A DNA stretch of 64,000 nt from Rhizobium sp. N324. GTDB taxonomy: Bacteria > Pseudomonadota > Alphaproteobacteria > Rhizobiales > Rhizobiaceae. The notes under the pieces are model-generated. The model was not told the origin of the DNA, searched no databases, and saw only the letters and a list, made by a program, of their open reading frames with translations. Location: NCBI RefSeq assembly GCF_001664485.1, contig NZ_CP013632.1, positions 62,001 to 126,000 of the forward strand, read 5' to 3'. Position numbers and translations under genes: made by a program. Shown here piece by piece: positions 9,266-18,464 of this stretch. Numbering within the stretch: position 1 is the stretch's first letter; each line of letters opens with the position of its first letter.

Positions 9266-10000
9266 ATGATGAACCTGGCTCTGAAGCGCCGCGTGACAGA
9301 ACTTGGCCCCTGGTTTCAAAACATGAGGTTCGGAGAAGTCGAAACTGCGCCGGATCATTTCCTCGGCGACTATCCCGCATTCAAATGGGAGCGCTTCAAA
9401 CATGTCGTGCCGGAAGATTTGGACGGGCGCAGCGTGCTCGATATCGGCTGCAATGCCGGCTTTTATGCGCTCGAGATGAAGCGCCGCAATGCCGGGCGGG
9501 TGCTCGGCATCGACACCGATTCACGCTACCTTGAGCAGGCTCGTTTTGCTGCCGCTCATTTCGACCTTGACGTTGAATTCAGGCAAATGTCGGTTTACGA
9601 GGTGGCGAAGCTCGCAGAGACCTTCGAGCTGGTGCTCTTCATGGGAGTGCTTTACCATCTGCGCCATCCGTTGCTGGCGCTCGATCTGCTCCACGAACAT
9701 GTGGTTAACGATTTGATGCTGTTCCAGTGCCTGCAGCGCGGGGACGAGCGCAATGCTCTCCCGGACGAGAATTATGATTTCTCGGAATGGGCGGTATTCG
9801 ACCAGCCTGACTTTCCAAAATTGTTCTTCATCGAACAGCGTTATGCCGGTGATCCGACAAATTGGTTCATTCCCAACAAGGCGGCCGCCGAGGCGATGTT
9901 GCGCAGCGCCGGCTTTTCGGTGGAGGCCAATCCGGAGCGAGAAGTCTATCTTTGCCGCCGAGGCCGGCGGCCCTATATGGTCGAGCCGCCGCCGGCGTGA
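9266..10000 (+). CDS. SAM-dependent methyltransferase, CmoB-like
   Basis: A 244-residue class I methyltransferase. The SAM-binding motif VLDIGCNAGFYALEMKRR is at about residues 54-71, and the acidic end of strand 2 is GIDTDSRYLEQA. FMGVLYHLRHPLLALD resembles the CmoB family that modifies tRNA wobble uridines, but placement in a glycan operon argues for a sugar or glycolipid substrate. CGGAGGC precedes the ATG at 9266; an open frame extending upstream overlaps the epimerase and is rejected. A second ATG follows immediately and could be used. Confidence 0.8.
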   Translation: MMNLALKRRVTELGPWFQNMRFGEVETAPDHFLGDYPAFKWERFKHVVPEDLDGRSVLDIGCNAGFYALEMKRRNAGRVLGIDTDSRYLEQARFAAAHFDLDVEFRQMSVYEVAKLAETFELVLFMGVLYHLRHPLLALDLLHEHVVNDLMLFQCLQRGDERNALPDENYDFSEWAVFDQPDFPKLFFIEQRYAGDPTNWFIPNKAAAEAMLRSAGFSVEANPEREVYLCRRGRRPYMVEPPPA

Positions 10001-10030
10001 GGCGACGGACCAACAATCTGCGGGTTCGAG

Positions 10031-10945
10031 ATGCTGAAAGGTGCCCGGCTATTTCTGATTGCCATCGCTGCGATCCTCATCGTCGTCTCCACGACTTGGC
10101 TGCTGACCAAGCCGCACCAACCTTTTTCTGCTGACGATCCGAGGCTGACACCAGGAAACGCCGAGCGCGGCCGGCTGGTGTTTGCAGCAGGCGGCTGCGC
10201 CTCGTGTCACGCGTCTCCCGGTCAGCCGGATCGCTTGAAACTGGGGGGCGATCTGGCGCTGGCCTCGCCCTACGGGACCTTCCGGATCCCTAATATATCG
10301 CCTGACCCCCTGGCGGGCATAGGATCGTGGTCGGTCGCGGATCTGGCCAATGCCCTGGTGGCCGGCGTATCGCCGTCAGGGCAGCATTATTATCCGGTCT
10401 TTCCCTACCCGAGCTATACCGCAATGAGGCTCGACGACATCCGGGATCTCTACGCCTTCCTGCATACGCTCGAGCCGATTGCCGATCGACCGCAACCGCA
10501 TGACTTAGCCCTGGCGTTCCGCATCCGGCGGTTCGTGGGCTTCTGGAAGTTTCTGTTCTTCCACGAGCGCCGATCCGAGGGCCTGCTGAACGGTGATCCC
10601 GTGCACGATCGCGGCGCTTATCTCGTGGAGGTGCTCGGCCATTGCGCCGAATGCCATTCGTCGCGCAACATCTTCGGCGCGATAAAACCGAAAACACGGT
10701 TTGCCGGCGGAGTGAGTTCGGAAGGCGTCGGTTTCAACCCGAACATCACGCCGGAGGGCATCGGCTCATGGTCTGACAACGATATCGTCGATATGCTCGA
10801 AAGCGGCAAGACGCCGGATCACGGCTATGTCGGCTGGTCCATGGCAGACGTCGTTAGAAATACATCGGAACTTTCTGATGCCGACCGGGTCGCCATTACC
10901 CGATACCTGAAATCGCTGCCGCCGCGCCCCACGCCCCATCCTTAG
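10031..10945 (+). CDS. Membrane-anchored diheme cytochrome c
   Basis: A 304-residue protein with an N-terminal membrane segment at about residues 7-25, which exports and anchors it on the periplasmic side. There are two heme c attachment motifs, CASCH near residue 57 and CAECH near 203. Each is followed by an IPNISPDP- or NPNITPEG-type loop, as in cytochrome subunits of quinohemoprotein alcohol dehydrogenases. It lies 30 bases after the methyltransferase and looks co-transcribed, yet it is functionally odd in a glycan operon. It could accept electrons from a periplasmic dehydrogenase encoded elsewhere and pass them to an oxidase. Confidence 0.85.
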   Translation: MLKGARLFLIAIAAILIVVSTTWLLTKPHQPFSADDPRLTPGNAERGRLVFAAGGCASCHASPGQPDRLKLGGDLALASPYGTFRIPNISPDPLAGIGSWSVADLANALVAGVSPSGQHYYPVFPYPSYTAMRLDDIRDLYAFLHTLEPIADRPQPHDLALAFRIRRFVGFWKFLFFHERRSEGLLNGDPVHDRGAYLVEVLGHCAECHSSRNIFGAIKPKTRFAGGVSSEGVGFNPNITPEGIGSWSDNDIVDMLESGKTPDHGYVGWSMADVVRNTSELSDADRVAITRYLKSLPPRPTPHP

Positions 10946-10962
10946 CGACAGATTTGCTGTCG
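10946..10962 (+). terminator. Hairpin after the glycan operon
   Basis: CGACAG and CTGTCG form a perfect six-base stem around ATTTG, directly after the cytochrome stop codon. There is no T-tract, so termination strength is uncertain. Confidence 0.4.
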
Positions 10963-11042
10963 GAAAGGCGCTTCCCAATCGTGGTCTCTCCCACGGGCGT
11001 CACCACCGACCGCAATTTCGTGATGATGGATTGCGGCGAGAT

Positions 11043-11067
11043 GGAACAGGTCGCGACCCCAGACGTT
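11043..11067 (+). promoter_or_regulatory. EcfG-type promoter for the receiver-Crp gene
   Basis: GGAAC-N16-CGTT: a perfect match to the EcfG/RpoE2 consensus in both elements and spacing. The -10 ends 37 bases before the ATG of the receiver-Crp fusion. This is the only site in the window with the consensus CGTT. Confidence 0.75.
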
Positions 11068-11104
11068 TCGTCTCGAATAACCATCACGTCAGGAGGTAGG
11101 CGGC

Positions 11105-12253
11105 ATGAATTCGGCTTGCAATGAGCCGGCCAGGGTCGCGCTCGTGGTCGAGGACGATTACGTCCTTGCCAGCGACCTCGCGTCCAAGCTGTCAGACGCC
11201 GGAATGAAGATCGTTGGGCCGGCACCAAACGTACAGCGTGCACTGGACTACATCCAGGATTCCGCCCAGATCGACGTTGCAGTCCTGGACATCAATCTCG
11301 GTGGCACGATGGTGTTTCCTGTTGCCGATGCGCTATCCAAGCGCAATATCCCCTTCTTTTTTGCAACCGGCTACAGCCGGGATGTCGTTCCTCCCCGTTT
11401 TGCCGATCGGATCTTCGTCGAAAAACCGCTGGAAATGAGCGAAGTTTATGACGCCCTTTCCGACTGTCGAAACCGGGAAATGTCATCGGGCGAGCAAAAA
11501 AACCTTGTCCTGTCGGCGCTTTCTCCGCGTGAAATTGAATTGCTCACGCCGCATCTGACGCCGGTTCGGCTTGTTCAAGGCGAGATTCTGGAAAAGCAGT
11601 TTTGCGAGACTTCAGCGGTTCGCTTCATCGAAAGCGGAGTTGTATCGCTGGTCGCCGTCTCCCTTGAGGGCTCACAGGTAGAGGCCGGCCTGATCGGGCG
11701 TGAAGGCATAACCGGTACGGGATTGCTCGAAGGCGATTGGCTCACGCCTTATAATCTTATCGTGCAGATCGAGGGGTCTGCTCAACGCATCGACGTCGAC
11801 AGCTTCCTCCGTGTCACGCGCAAGGCGCCGCAATTGCGCTCTCTTTCATCATCATTTGCCAGATCGCTCGGAATCCAGATCGGCTATACCGCCTTGGCCA
11901 ATGGCCGATATTCCATCGAGCAGAGACTGGCACGCTGGCTGCTGATGCTCAGTGATCGCGTTGACAGCCAAGTCCTTAATCTTACGCATCAATATATGTC
12001 TTTCATCCTCGGCGTCCGTCGTTCCGGCGTGACAGGTGCCCTCCACATTCTGGAAGGTGAAAAGCTTATCAGGTCCATACGAGGAAAGGTGATTATCGTC
12101 GATCGCGACGGTCTCGTCCTCAAGGCTCACGGGTCCTATGGGATTCCCGAGGGGGAATACGAACGCTTGATGGGCTTTTCATTGAGGAGCCCGGAGAACG
12201 TCGCAACGAATACGGCCCATCACAACGCGACTTTTGCGGTCTGCCCATCCTAA
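11105..12253 (+). CDS. Response-regulator receiver fused to Crp/Fnr-type regulator
   Basis: A 382-residue fusion. Residues about 10-125 are a receiver with the acidic pair in VVEDDYV, the phospho-acceptor aspartate in VLDINLGG, FFFATGYS in place of the usual switch region, and the conserved lysine in VEKPLE. Residues about 135-250 fit a cyclic-nucleotide-binding-like beta barrel, and 270-345 a Crp-type winged helix (HQYMSFILGVRRSGVTGAL). FATGY marks the FATGUY receiver group that works with HWE/HisKA_2 kinases. AGGAGG lies upstream of the ATG. Phosphorylation would be expected to tune DNA binding; targets are unknown. It may form one transcription unit with the two receivers that follow. Confidence 0.85.
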   Translation: MNSACNEPARVALVVEDDYVLASDLASKLSDAGMKIVGPAPNVQRALDYIQDSAQIDVAVLDINLGGTMVFPVADALSKRNIPFFFATGYSRDVVPPRFADRIFVEKPLEMSEVYDALSDCRNREMSSGEQKNLVLSALSPREIELLTPHLTPVRLVQGEILEKQFCETSAVRFIESGVVSLVAVSLEGSQVEAGLIGREGITGTGLLEGDWLTPYNLIVQIEGSAQRIDVDSFLRVTRKAPQLRSLSSSFARSLGIQIGYTALANGRYSIEQRLARWLLMLSDRVDSQVLNLTHQYMSFILGVRRSGVTGALHILEGEKLIRSIRGKVIIVDRDGLVLKAHGSYGIPEGEYERLMGFSLRSPENVATNTAHHNATFAVCPS

Positions 12254-12389
12254 GGGCGAAGATGAAGTCCATGGTCTCCACCCACGGTCAGCAGCTCCCA
12301 CCTCCGTAAAGACCCGCAGACATTTAATCCGGTCGAACGGCGCAACTTTTGCCTTCAGCAATAGTTCGACAGCCAAAGGAGCCCAGATC

Positions 12390-12797
12390 ATGCAGAACTC
12401 GCTTTCCCTCGCAGGGCGCTTCTACCTTGTCGTCGAAGACGAGTATCTCGCGGCGTCGAGCATGATGACGGCGCTTGAGGACGAGGGCGCCGAAGTCGCC
12501 GGACCCGTCTCGAATGTTGCAGGTGCCTTGGAGCTTGTCGGCAAGCGGGCCTTCGATCTTGACGGGGCTATACTTGATATCAATCTACGCGGAGTGATGG
12601 CTTACCCGGTCGCCGAGAAGCTTGCAGAATATAGGATACCATTCGTATTTGTTACCGGTTACGAGTGTGGTTCCTTGCCGGAGCATTTCAAGGCGATGCC
12701 TTGCCTCAACAAGCCATGCAATGAAAAAGAACTACTGGTGGTGCTTGCCGGCCTGCCAGCACGCCAGAAGCGGCCTGGAGTGCATCCGGTGACTTGA
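12390..12797 (+). CDS. Single-domain response regulator (FATGUY type)
   Basis: A 135-residue stand-alone receiver: VVEDEY for the acidic pair, ILDINLRG for the phosphorylated aspartate, FVFVTGYE for the FATGUY segment, and LNKPCNE for the lysine. AAAGGAG precedes the ATG; an upstream in-frame extension overlaps the receiver-Crp gene and is rejected. With no output domain it probably acts by competing for phosphoryl groups or by protein contact, as described for other such receivers in alphaproteobacterial stress signalling. Confidence 0.85.
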   Translation: MQNSLSLAGRFYLVVEDEYLAASSMMTALEDEGAEVAGPVSNVAGALELVGKRAFDLDGAILDINLRGVMAYPVAEKLAEYRIPFVFVTGYECGSLPEHFKAMPCLNKPCNEKELLVVLAGLPARQKRPGVHPVT

Positions 12798-12830
12798 TGC
12801 AGAACTCCCGCCTCGTTGCAAAGGTGCCCG

Positions 12831-13226
12831 GTGGAAAAAAATAATCTAGCGAAACTCTTTTCGGGAAAACGCGTCCTGATCGTCGAAGACGAATATTTCC
12901 TTGCCGACGAGACCCGACGAAAGCTGGAAGACTTGGGCGCGGTGGTCATCGGGCCGACGTCGAACGTCAGCCGGGCCCTCGATCTTATCAACAGGGAACA
13001 TATCGATGCGGCGATCCTCGACGTCTATCTCGGTGACGAGCTGGTATTTGCCGTCGCAGATGAACTGGAGGCGCGAGACATCAACTTCGTCTTTGCCACC
13101 GGCTATGACCCCGCCCATATCCCGGTGAAGTACAAGGGTTTTGCGCTTTGCGAAAAGCCAGCCGAACTCGAGCAGATCGCCGTCGCGCTTTTCCATCCAG
13201 CCGGCGGCTCCGAACGGCTGAACTGA
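12831..13226 (+). CDS. Single-domain response regulator (FATGUY type)
   Basis: A 131-residue receiver with IVEDEYFLADE, ILDVYLGDE (phospho-acceptor), FVFATGYD and CEKPAE. The start is taken as the GTG with AAGGTG upstream; an earlier TTG would add five residues. It lies 33 bases after the preceding receiver and differs from it clearly, so the two are not a fresh duplication. Confidence 0.8.
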   Translation: MEKNNLAKLFSGKRVLIVEDEYFLADETRRKLEDLGAVVIGPTSNVSRALDLINREHIDAAILDVYLGDELVFAVADELEARDINFVFATGYDPAHIPVKYKGFALCEKPAELEQIAVALFHPAGGSERLN

Positions 13227-13352
13227 TCGTTAGCCGCGGAGCGGCCTTGGTAGGAAGGCCGTTGGCCGATCTGCCGACGGTTCGACGGCGCTGGAGAGTT
13301 TGGCCGCTCGTGCCGCAGTCAATAAAGAAACGAGGCTGACCGTGCTCACTGC

Positions 13353-13378
13353 GGAACTATCAGGCCCCGCCATTTGTT
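13353..13378 (+). promoter_or_regulatory. Possible EcfG-type promoter for cheB and the hybrid kinase
   Basis: GGAAC-N17-TGTT, one base wider than the other sites and with T for C in the -10. It ends 27 bases before the cheB start. Both spacings are accepted in EcfG promoters, but the match is weaker than most here. Confidence 0.4.
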
Positions 13379-13405
13379 GAGCATGATCATGAAAGGTCAA
13401 ATGTC

Positions 13406-14425
13406 ATGTCAACTGCGACCAAGGACATCATTGCGATCGGCGGATCGGCGGGAAGTGGTGCCGTCCTCAGGACGCTGGTCGCTGATTTACCCGCCGACCT
13501 ACCGGCAAGCATCTTCGTCAGCACCCATATTCCTGCAAACCACCCCGGCTTTTTGCCAGAGATGCTGGCGGCCAGATGCAAGCTTCCGGTGACGCAGGCG
13601 GTGGATGGCCAGCCGATCGAGCGAGGCCGTGTCTATCTCGCGGCCCCCGATCGCCATCTGCTGCTGATGGGCGAAACCATCATGTTCGGCGCCGGCCCTC
13701 GGGAAAACATGGTGCGGCCCTCGATCGATCCGATGTTCCGTTCCGCTGCCCTGTCTTTCGGTCCACGGGTCGTGGGGCTCGTTCTGACCGGTATGCTCAA
13801 CGACGGCGCCGCAGGCCTTCATGCGATCAAATCCAACGGCGGCACGACCGTCGTGCAGCACCCTCTCGATGCGGAGGCGGATCAGATGCCGCTGGCGGCA
13901 CTTGAGGCGGTGGAGGTCGATCATGTCGCCCCGGCCGCCGAACTCGGCAGGCTTCTGACCGGGATCGCGGGAAGCGACGCGGGGCCGGAACTTGATGTGC
14001 CGACCGACGAGTTGCGGCTCGAAGTTGAAATCGCCGCAGGGTCGCGAACCGGCAGTGCCGAACTTCGCACGATTGCATCGCCGACCGCCATTACCTGCCC
14101 GGATTGTCATGGGGTGCTTTCGGAGGTTCGGGGGTCCCGCCCTCTGCGATTTCGCTGCCAGATCGGCCACGCCTATACTGCTGACGCGCTGGCGGCGCAT
14201 ATCGATGAGCTTGACGAGGCGATCAGGATTGCCATGCGGGTGATGGAGGAGCGCGTGACCCTCGTGGAGCGCATGGCGCGTGACGCGCGTGAGACCGGTC
14301 GCACTGCTGTTGCCGAACTCTATGAGGCGAGAGCCATAGAGTATAAGCGCTATTCCGCAACGCTGCGCGACGCCGCCTTGACGTCGCTGCGACACGGTCG
14401 CGCGTCACGTTTCCAAGACGTCTGA
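13406..14425 (+). CDS. cheB: CheB-type methylesterase, no receiver domain, with C-terminal zinc-ribbon-like tail
   Basis: A 339-residue protein whose residues about 6-190 form a CheB catalytic domain. All three catalytic positions are visible: serine in IGGSAGSG, histidine in VSTHIPAN and aspartate in TGMLNDGAAG. The N-terminal receiver of chemotaxis CheB is absent. A C-terminal segment has CPDC and a later cysteine in RCQIGHAY, resembling a zinc ribbon. No chemoreceptor or flagellar gene is near; the next gene is a CheB/CheR/kinase hybrid, so it probably belongs to a stress-signalling module rather than chemotaxis. Confidence 0.8.
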   Translation: MSTATKDIIAIGGSAGSGAVLRTLVADLPADLPASIFVSTHIPANHPGFLPEMLAARCKLPVTQAVDGQPIERGRVYLAAPDRHLLLMGETIMFGAGPRENMVRPSIDPMFRSAALSFGPRVVGLVLTGMLNDGAAGLHAIKSNGGTTVVQHPLDAEADQMPLAALEAVEVDHVAPAAELGRLLTGIAGSDAGPELDVPTDELRLEVEIAAGSRTGSAELRTIASPTAITCPDCHGVLSEVRGSRPLRFRCQIGHAYTADALAAHIDELDEAIRIAMRVMEERVTLVERMARDARETGRTAVAELYEARAIEYKRYSATLRDAALTSLRHGRASRFQDV

Positions 14426-14486
14426 TAAAGGTGTATCTTTATGCCGTGCCGAACGTTTAAAGTCGGTGCAACAGAGGCATGGATCG

Positions 14487-17400
14487 ATGATGGCGTACGA
14501 CGAGCAGGATAACATGGAACTATCGGCGGGCGCGCTCGAACGGGATCAGCACGAACAGCCGCTCGTGATCGTCGGCATTGCAGTTTCGACCCAGTCGCTC
14601 CGCTCGCTCGAACAGATATTCTCGGAAATCGGTGTGGATCTGGGCGCATCCTACCTTGTGGCGGTCTATCAGCAGGAGGGTCTCAGTGCCGCGGCCGTCT
14701 TGGAAATGCTCGGCCGACAGGAGCGACTGGCGGTGTCGTTGGCGGTGGATGGAGAGCGCATCCTTGCCAACCACATCTACGTCGGCGGCTCCGACGATAT
14801 GATGACGTTGGAAGACGGCCAAATTCGCATTCGGCCGGCCTCCGAACCCGTCGGCCATCGTGGCACGATCGACACGATGTTGATTTCGCTGGCAGAACAT
14901 GCCCATGAGCGCGCCGTTGCGGTGGTCCTTGCGGGGCTGGACAGTGACGGTACGGCTGGCGTCGCTGCAACCAAGAAGTTCGGCGGCCTTTCGATCGTGG
15001 AGATCGGCGAAAGCGAAAATGGACCTCTCGAGGAAGGCAGGGGGGCAGCGGCGATTGCGGATCTGCGTCTGCAGGCGCAGAGCATTGCAACGCAGATCGC
15101 GCTTTATGCGAGCAATGTTATCGAGGAGGAAGAGGCGGGACTGGACGAGGAGGCGTCCGGCGCGATCGAGGCGCAGATCACGCAGATCGCCACAGTGCTG
15201 CGCAATGTCACCAGCCATGATTTCCATGGATACAAGCGCGGGACATTCACGCGCCGCATCCAGCGACGCATGCAGGTGCTGCAGATCAGCAACATCGAAA
15301 CCTACATCGAGCGGTTGCGCGCCAGCCGTGACGAGGTTCAGAACCTCTTTCAGGACCTGCTGATCGGCGTCACGCAGTTTTTTAGAGATCCAGGCGAATT
15401 CGACGCGCTTGAGCGCGAGATCCCGAGACTGTTCGAGGGCAAGGAGCCGACCGACCAGCTGCGCGTCTGGGTGCTCGGTTGCGCGACCGGCGAGGAAGCC
15501 TATTCGATCGCAATGCTGCTGCGCGAGCATATGGCGACCATGGACTATCCGCCCGATGTGCAGATATTTGCAACCGATCTCGATGCCCGTGCTTTGGGTA
15601 TTGCGCGCGCGGGCCGTTACTCGGCTGCGATCACCTCACAGGTCCAGCCCGAGCGGCTCGCTCGCTGGTTCGTGCGTGAAGGCGACACCTATTGCGTCGT
15701 CAAGGAATTGCGGGAGATGTGCATCTTCTCACCGCACAACATCGTCAAGGATGCGCCGTTTTCCCGCATCGACATCCTGTCGTGCAGAAACCTGCTGATT
15801 TACCTCGACGGCGAGCTGCAAAACAGGGTTATCCCGATCTTCCACTTTGCCCTCAGGCCAAACGGTCTCCTGTTTCTTGGCTCGTCGGAGAACGTCACCC
15901 GCCACGCCAAGCTTTTTACGCCCGTCGACCGTAAAAACCGCCTGTTTCGACGGTTGGAAACGGCGACCCGCATCATTCCGGACTTCCCGCTCAGCCCGCG
16001 CCCGCGCAGCCCCGACCATCCGCTCTCGACACCAGCTCCCATGCTGCAGACCGGCCGGCTGTCGGCAACCATCAGCCGGCAGGCGGAGGTCGTCGCCGAG
16101 CGCTTCGCGCCCGCCTATGTGGTCGTCGATTCCCACTATGACGTGCTGCATTTCTCTGGACGCACCGGTCGCTACCTCGAGCCGGCATCGGGAACGGCGA
16201 CGCTCAATCTCTTAAGCCTTGCTCACCGCGATCTCAGGCTCGACATGCGGTCTGCCTTGCAGCGTGCTACCACCGAGGCCGTCAAGGTTGAAGTTCCCAG
16301 AGTGCTGCTGCGCCAGGATGATCGCACCTACGCCGTTAATATTATCGTCGAACCGCTCGGCAGCGGCGACGTCACCTCGCTGATCGTGCTGTTTCAAGAC
16401 GCGGGGCAGGTGGCCGAGGGAACGGCGCCTGACGGGGGACGGCTGACAAGCGAAGAGCATGTGCAGCGGCTGGAGACTGATCTTCGGGTGACGCGTGACC
16501 GGCTTCAGGCGACGATCGAAGAATTGGAATCGACCAACGAGGAACTCAAATCCTCCAACGAAGAATATCAGTCGATCAACGAAGAGCTGCAGTCGGCCAA
16601 CGAGGAGATGGAAACCTCGAAGGAAGAACTGCAGTCGGTCAACGAGGAATTGCAGACCGTCAATGGTGAGCTCGCCCATCGTGTGACCGAACTCGATCGC
16701 ACCAATTCGGACTTGAAAAACCTCCTCGAGGCAACGCAGATTGCCACCGTTTTTCTCGACAACGACCTGCGCGTCAGGAGTTTTACGCCGGCGGCAACGG
16801 AAATCTTCCATCTGCTCGACACCGACGTCGGCCGCCCGCTCGACCATGTCGTATCGCGCGTCACCTATCCGGAATTGCTGGACGATGTTCGTCTCGTCCT
16901 CCGAACGCTGGTGCCCGTCGACCGAAAAGTCAGCGACCCTGCCAACGATCGGCATTACGCTGCCCGCGCGCTGCCCTATCGCAGCGTCGACAATTATATC
17001 AGCGGTGCTGTCGTTACCTTCACAGACCTGACCGCCACCTATGAGGCGGAAGTGGCGCTTCGACGCAGCGAGGAACGCCTGCAGCGCGTCCTGGAGACGG
17101 ATGCCGTTGGCGTCATCTTTCTCAAGTCGGACGGCGTCATCTTTGACGCCAACGACGTGTTCTTGAAGATGTCCGGCTACAGCCGCTCACAAATGGAGCG
17201 CTCCGAGTTGCACTGGCGCCGGCTGACCCCGGATGAGCACCTTGCCGAGACCGAAGCACAGATGGAAGCCGTCAAAGAGACCGGCAAGATCGGGCCATAT
17301 GAGAAGGAATACTTCCTGGCTGACGGAACGCGTCGCTGGATGTTGTTTGCCGGACGCGATCTCGGCGACGGCACGATCGCCGAGTTCTGCATCGACATCT

Positions 17401-18464
17401 CGGCACGAAAACAGGCCCAGGCAGCGTTGCGGCAGGGGGAGGAGCAGTTCCGGCTGTTTGGCGAAGCCTCTTCCGACGTGTTGTGGATCCGTGACGCGGA
17501 GACGCTGCAATGGGTCTATCTGACGCCGGCTTTCGAGGCCATCTATGGCGTCGATCGCGAGCAGGCCATGACCGGCAACAATTTCCGCAGCTGGTCCGAA
17601 CTCATCATCCCCGAAGACCGCGAACAGGCGCTTTCCGAAATCCGCAGGGTGCGGGATGGTGAACGTGTGGAGTTCGAGTACCGCATCAGGCGCGCCTCGG
17701 ACCACGAGATCCGCTGGTTGCGCAGTGCCGACTTCCCGCTCCTCGGAGAGGACGGCAATGTCAAGCAGATCGGCGGCATCGGCCGCGACATCACCGATGA
17801 AAAAGCCTCGGCCGACCGAACCAAAGTCCTCGTCGGCGAGCTTCAGCATCGCACCCGCAACCTCATGGCTGTCGTGCGGTCGATGGCCGACAAGACAATG
17901 CGTTCGAGCACCGATCTGGCGGATTTCCACGAGAGATTTCGCGACCGCCTTGATGTGCTGGCGCGGGTGCAGGGCTTCTTGTCACGTCTGCAGGAGGGCG
18001 ACCGTATCACCTTCGACCAGCTCATCCGCTCGGAACTGGCCGCTCACGGCGTGCCGGAAGGGGAGACGAACCGCATTACCTTGCAGGGTCCCGAAGGCGT
18101 CAGGCTTCGCTCGACCACCGTTCAGACGATGGCATTGGCGATGCACGAGCTTGGCACCAATGCCGCCAAGTACGGAGCGCTCAGCCAGCCCCAGGCGCAT
18201 TTGGCGATCAACTGGCGGGTCGAACAGCCAGACGGAAACGGCAAGCCCTGGCTGCATGTCGACTGGCGGGAGAGCCGCGTGAAGATGCCACCGGCCAATT
18301 CCGGGCCGCAAGGGGGCGGCCAGGGACGCGAACTGATCGAACGCGCGCTACCCTATCAGCTCGATGCAAAGACGTCCTACACAATTGGCGATGACGGGAT
18401 CCATTGCATGATCGCAATCCCGGTGTCTCTCAGCAATCTGAGCGAGGATGACGCTTATGGCTGA
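14487..18464 (+). CDS. Hybrid CheB-CheR-PAS-HWE histidine kinase
   Basis: A 1325-residue multi-domain sensor. Approximate order: degenerate CheB domain 15-200; CheR methyltransferase 234-494 (VLGCATGEEAYSIAMLLRE, FATDLD, CRNLLIYLD); PAS-like region 533-640; a long coiled coil 656-751 with repeated NEEL/NEEM units; PAS domains at about 751-852, 861-975 and 984-1104; and an HWE kinase 1117-1317 with the phospho-acceptor in LQHRTRN and WxE in DWRES. In the CheB part the catalytic histidine position reads YQQEG, so methylesterase activity is doubtful. The ATG at 14487 follows AGAGG. The receiver gene overlaps its 3' end and is the likely phosphorylation partner. Confidence 0.85.
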   Translation: MMAYDEQDNMELSAGALERDQHEQPLVIVGIAVSTQSLRSLEQIFSEIGVDLGASYLVAVYQQEGLSAAAVLEMLGRQERLAVSLAVDGERILANHIYVGGSDDMMTLEDGQIRIRPASEPVGHRGTIDTMLISLAEHAHERAVAVVLAGLDSDGTAGVAATKKFGGLSIVEIGESENGPLEEGRGAAAIADLRLQAQSIATQIALYASNVIEEEEAGLDEEASGAIEAQITQIATVLRNVTSHDFHGYKRGTFTRRIQRRMQVLQISNIETYIERLRASRDEVQNLFQDLLIGVTQFFRDPGEFDALEREIPRLFEGKEPTDQLRVWVLGCATGEEAYSIAMLLREHMATMDYPPDVQIFATDLDARALGIARAGRYSAAITSQVQPERLARWFVREGDTYCVVKELREMCIFSPHNIVKDAPFSRIDILSCRNLLIYLDGELQNRVIPIFHFALRPNGLLFLGSSENVTRHAKLFTPVDRKNRLFRRLETATRIIPDFPLSPRPRSPDHPLSTPAPMLQTGRLSATISRQAEVVAERFAPAYVVVDSHYDVLHFSGRTGRYLEPASGTATLNLLSLAHRDLRLDMRSALQRATTEAVKVEVPRVLLRQDDRTYAVNIIVEPLGSGDVTSLIVLFQDAGQVAEGTAPDGGRLTSEEHVQRLETDLRVTRDRLQATIEELESTNEELKSSNEEYQSINEELQSANEEMETSKEELQSVNEELQTVNGELAHRVTELDRTNSDLKNLLEATQIATVFLDNDLRVRSFTPAATEIFHLLDTDVGRPLDHVVSRVTYPELLDDVRLVLRTLVPVDRKVSDPANDRHYAARALPYRSVDNYISGAVVTFTDLTATYEAEVALRRSEERLQRVLETDAVGVIFLKSDGVIFDANDVFLKMSGYSRSQMERSELHWRRLTPDEHLAETEAQMEAVKETGKIGPYEKEYFLADGTRRWMLFAGRDLGDGTIAEFCIDISARKQAQAALRQGEEQFRLFGEASSDVLWIRDAETLQWVYLTPAFEAIYGVDREQAMTGNNFRSWSELIIPEDREQALSEIRRVRDGERVEFEYRIRRASDHEIRWLRSADFPLLGEDGNVKQIGGIGRDITDEKASADRTKVLVGELQHRTRNLMAVVRSMADKTMRSSTDLADFHERFRDRLDVLARVQGFLSRLQEGDRITFDQLIRSELAAHGVPEGETNRITLQGPEGVRLRSTTVQTMALAMHELGTNAAKYGALSQPQAHLAINWRVEQPDGNGKPWLHVDWRESRVKMPPANSGPQGGGQGRELIERALPYQLDAKTSYTIGDDGIHCMIAIPVSLSNLSEDDAYG

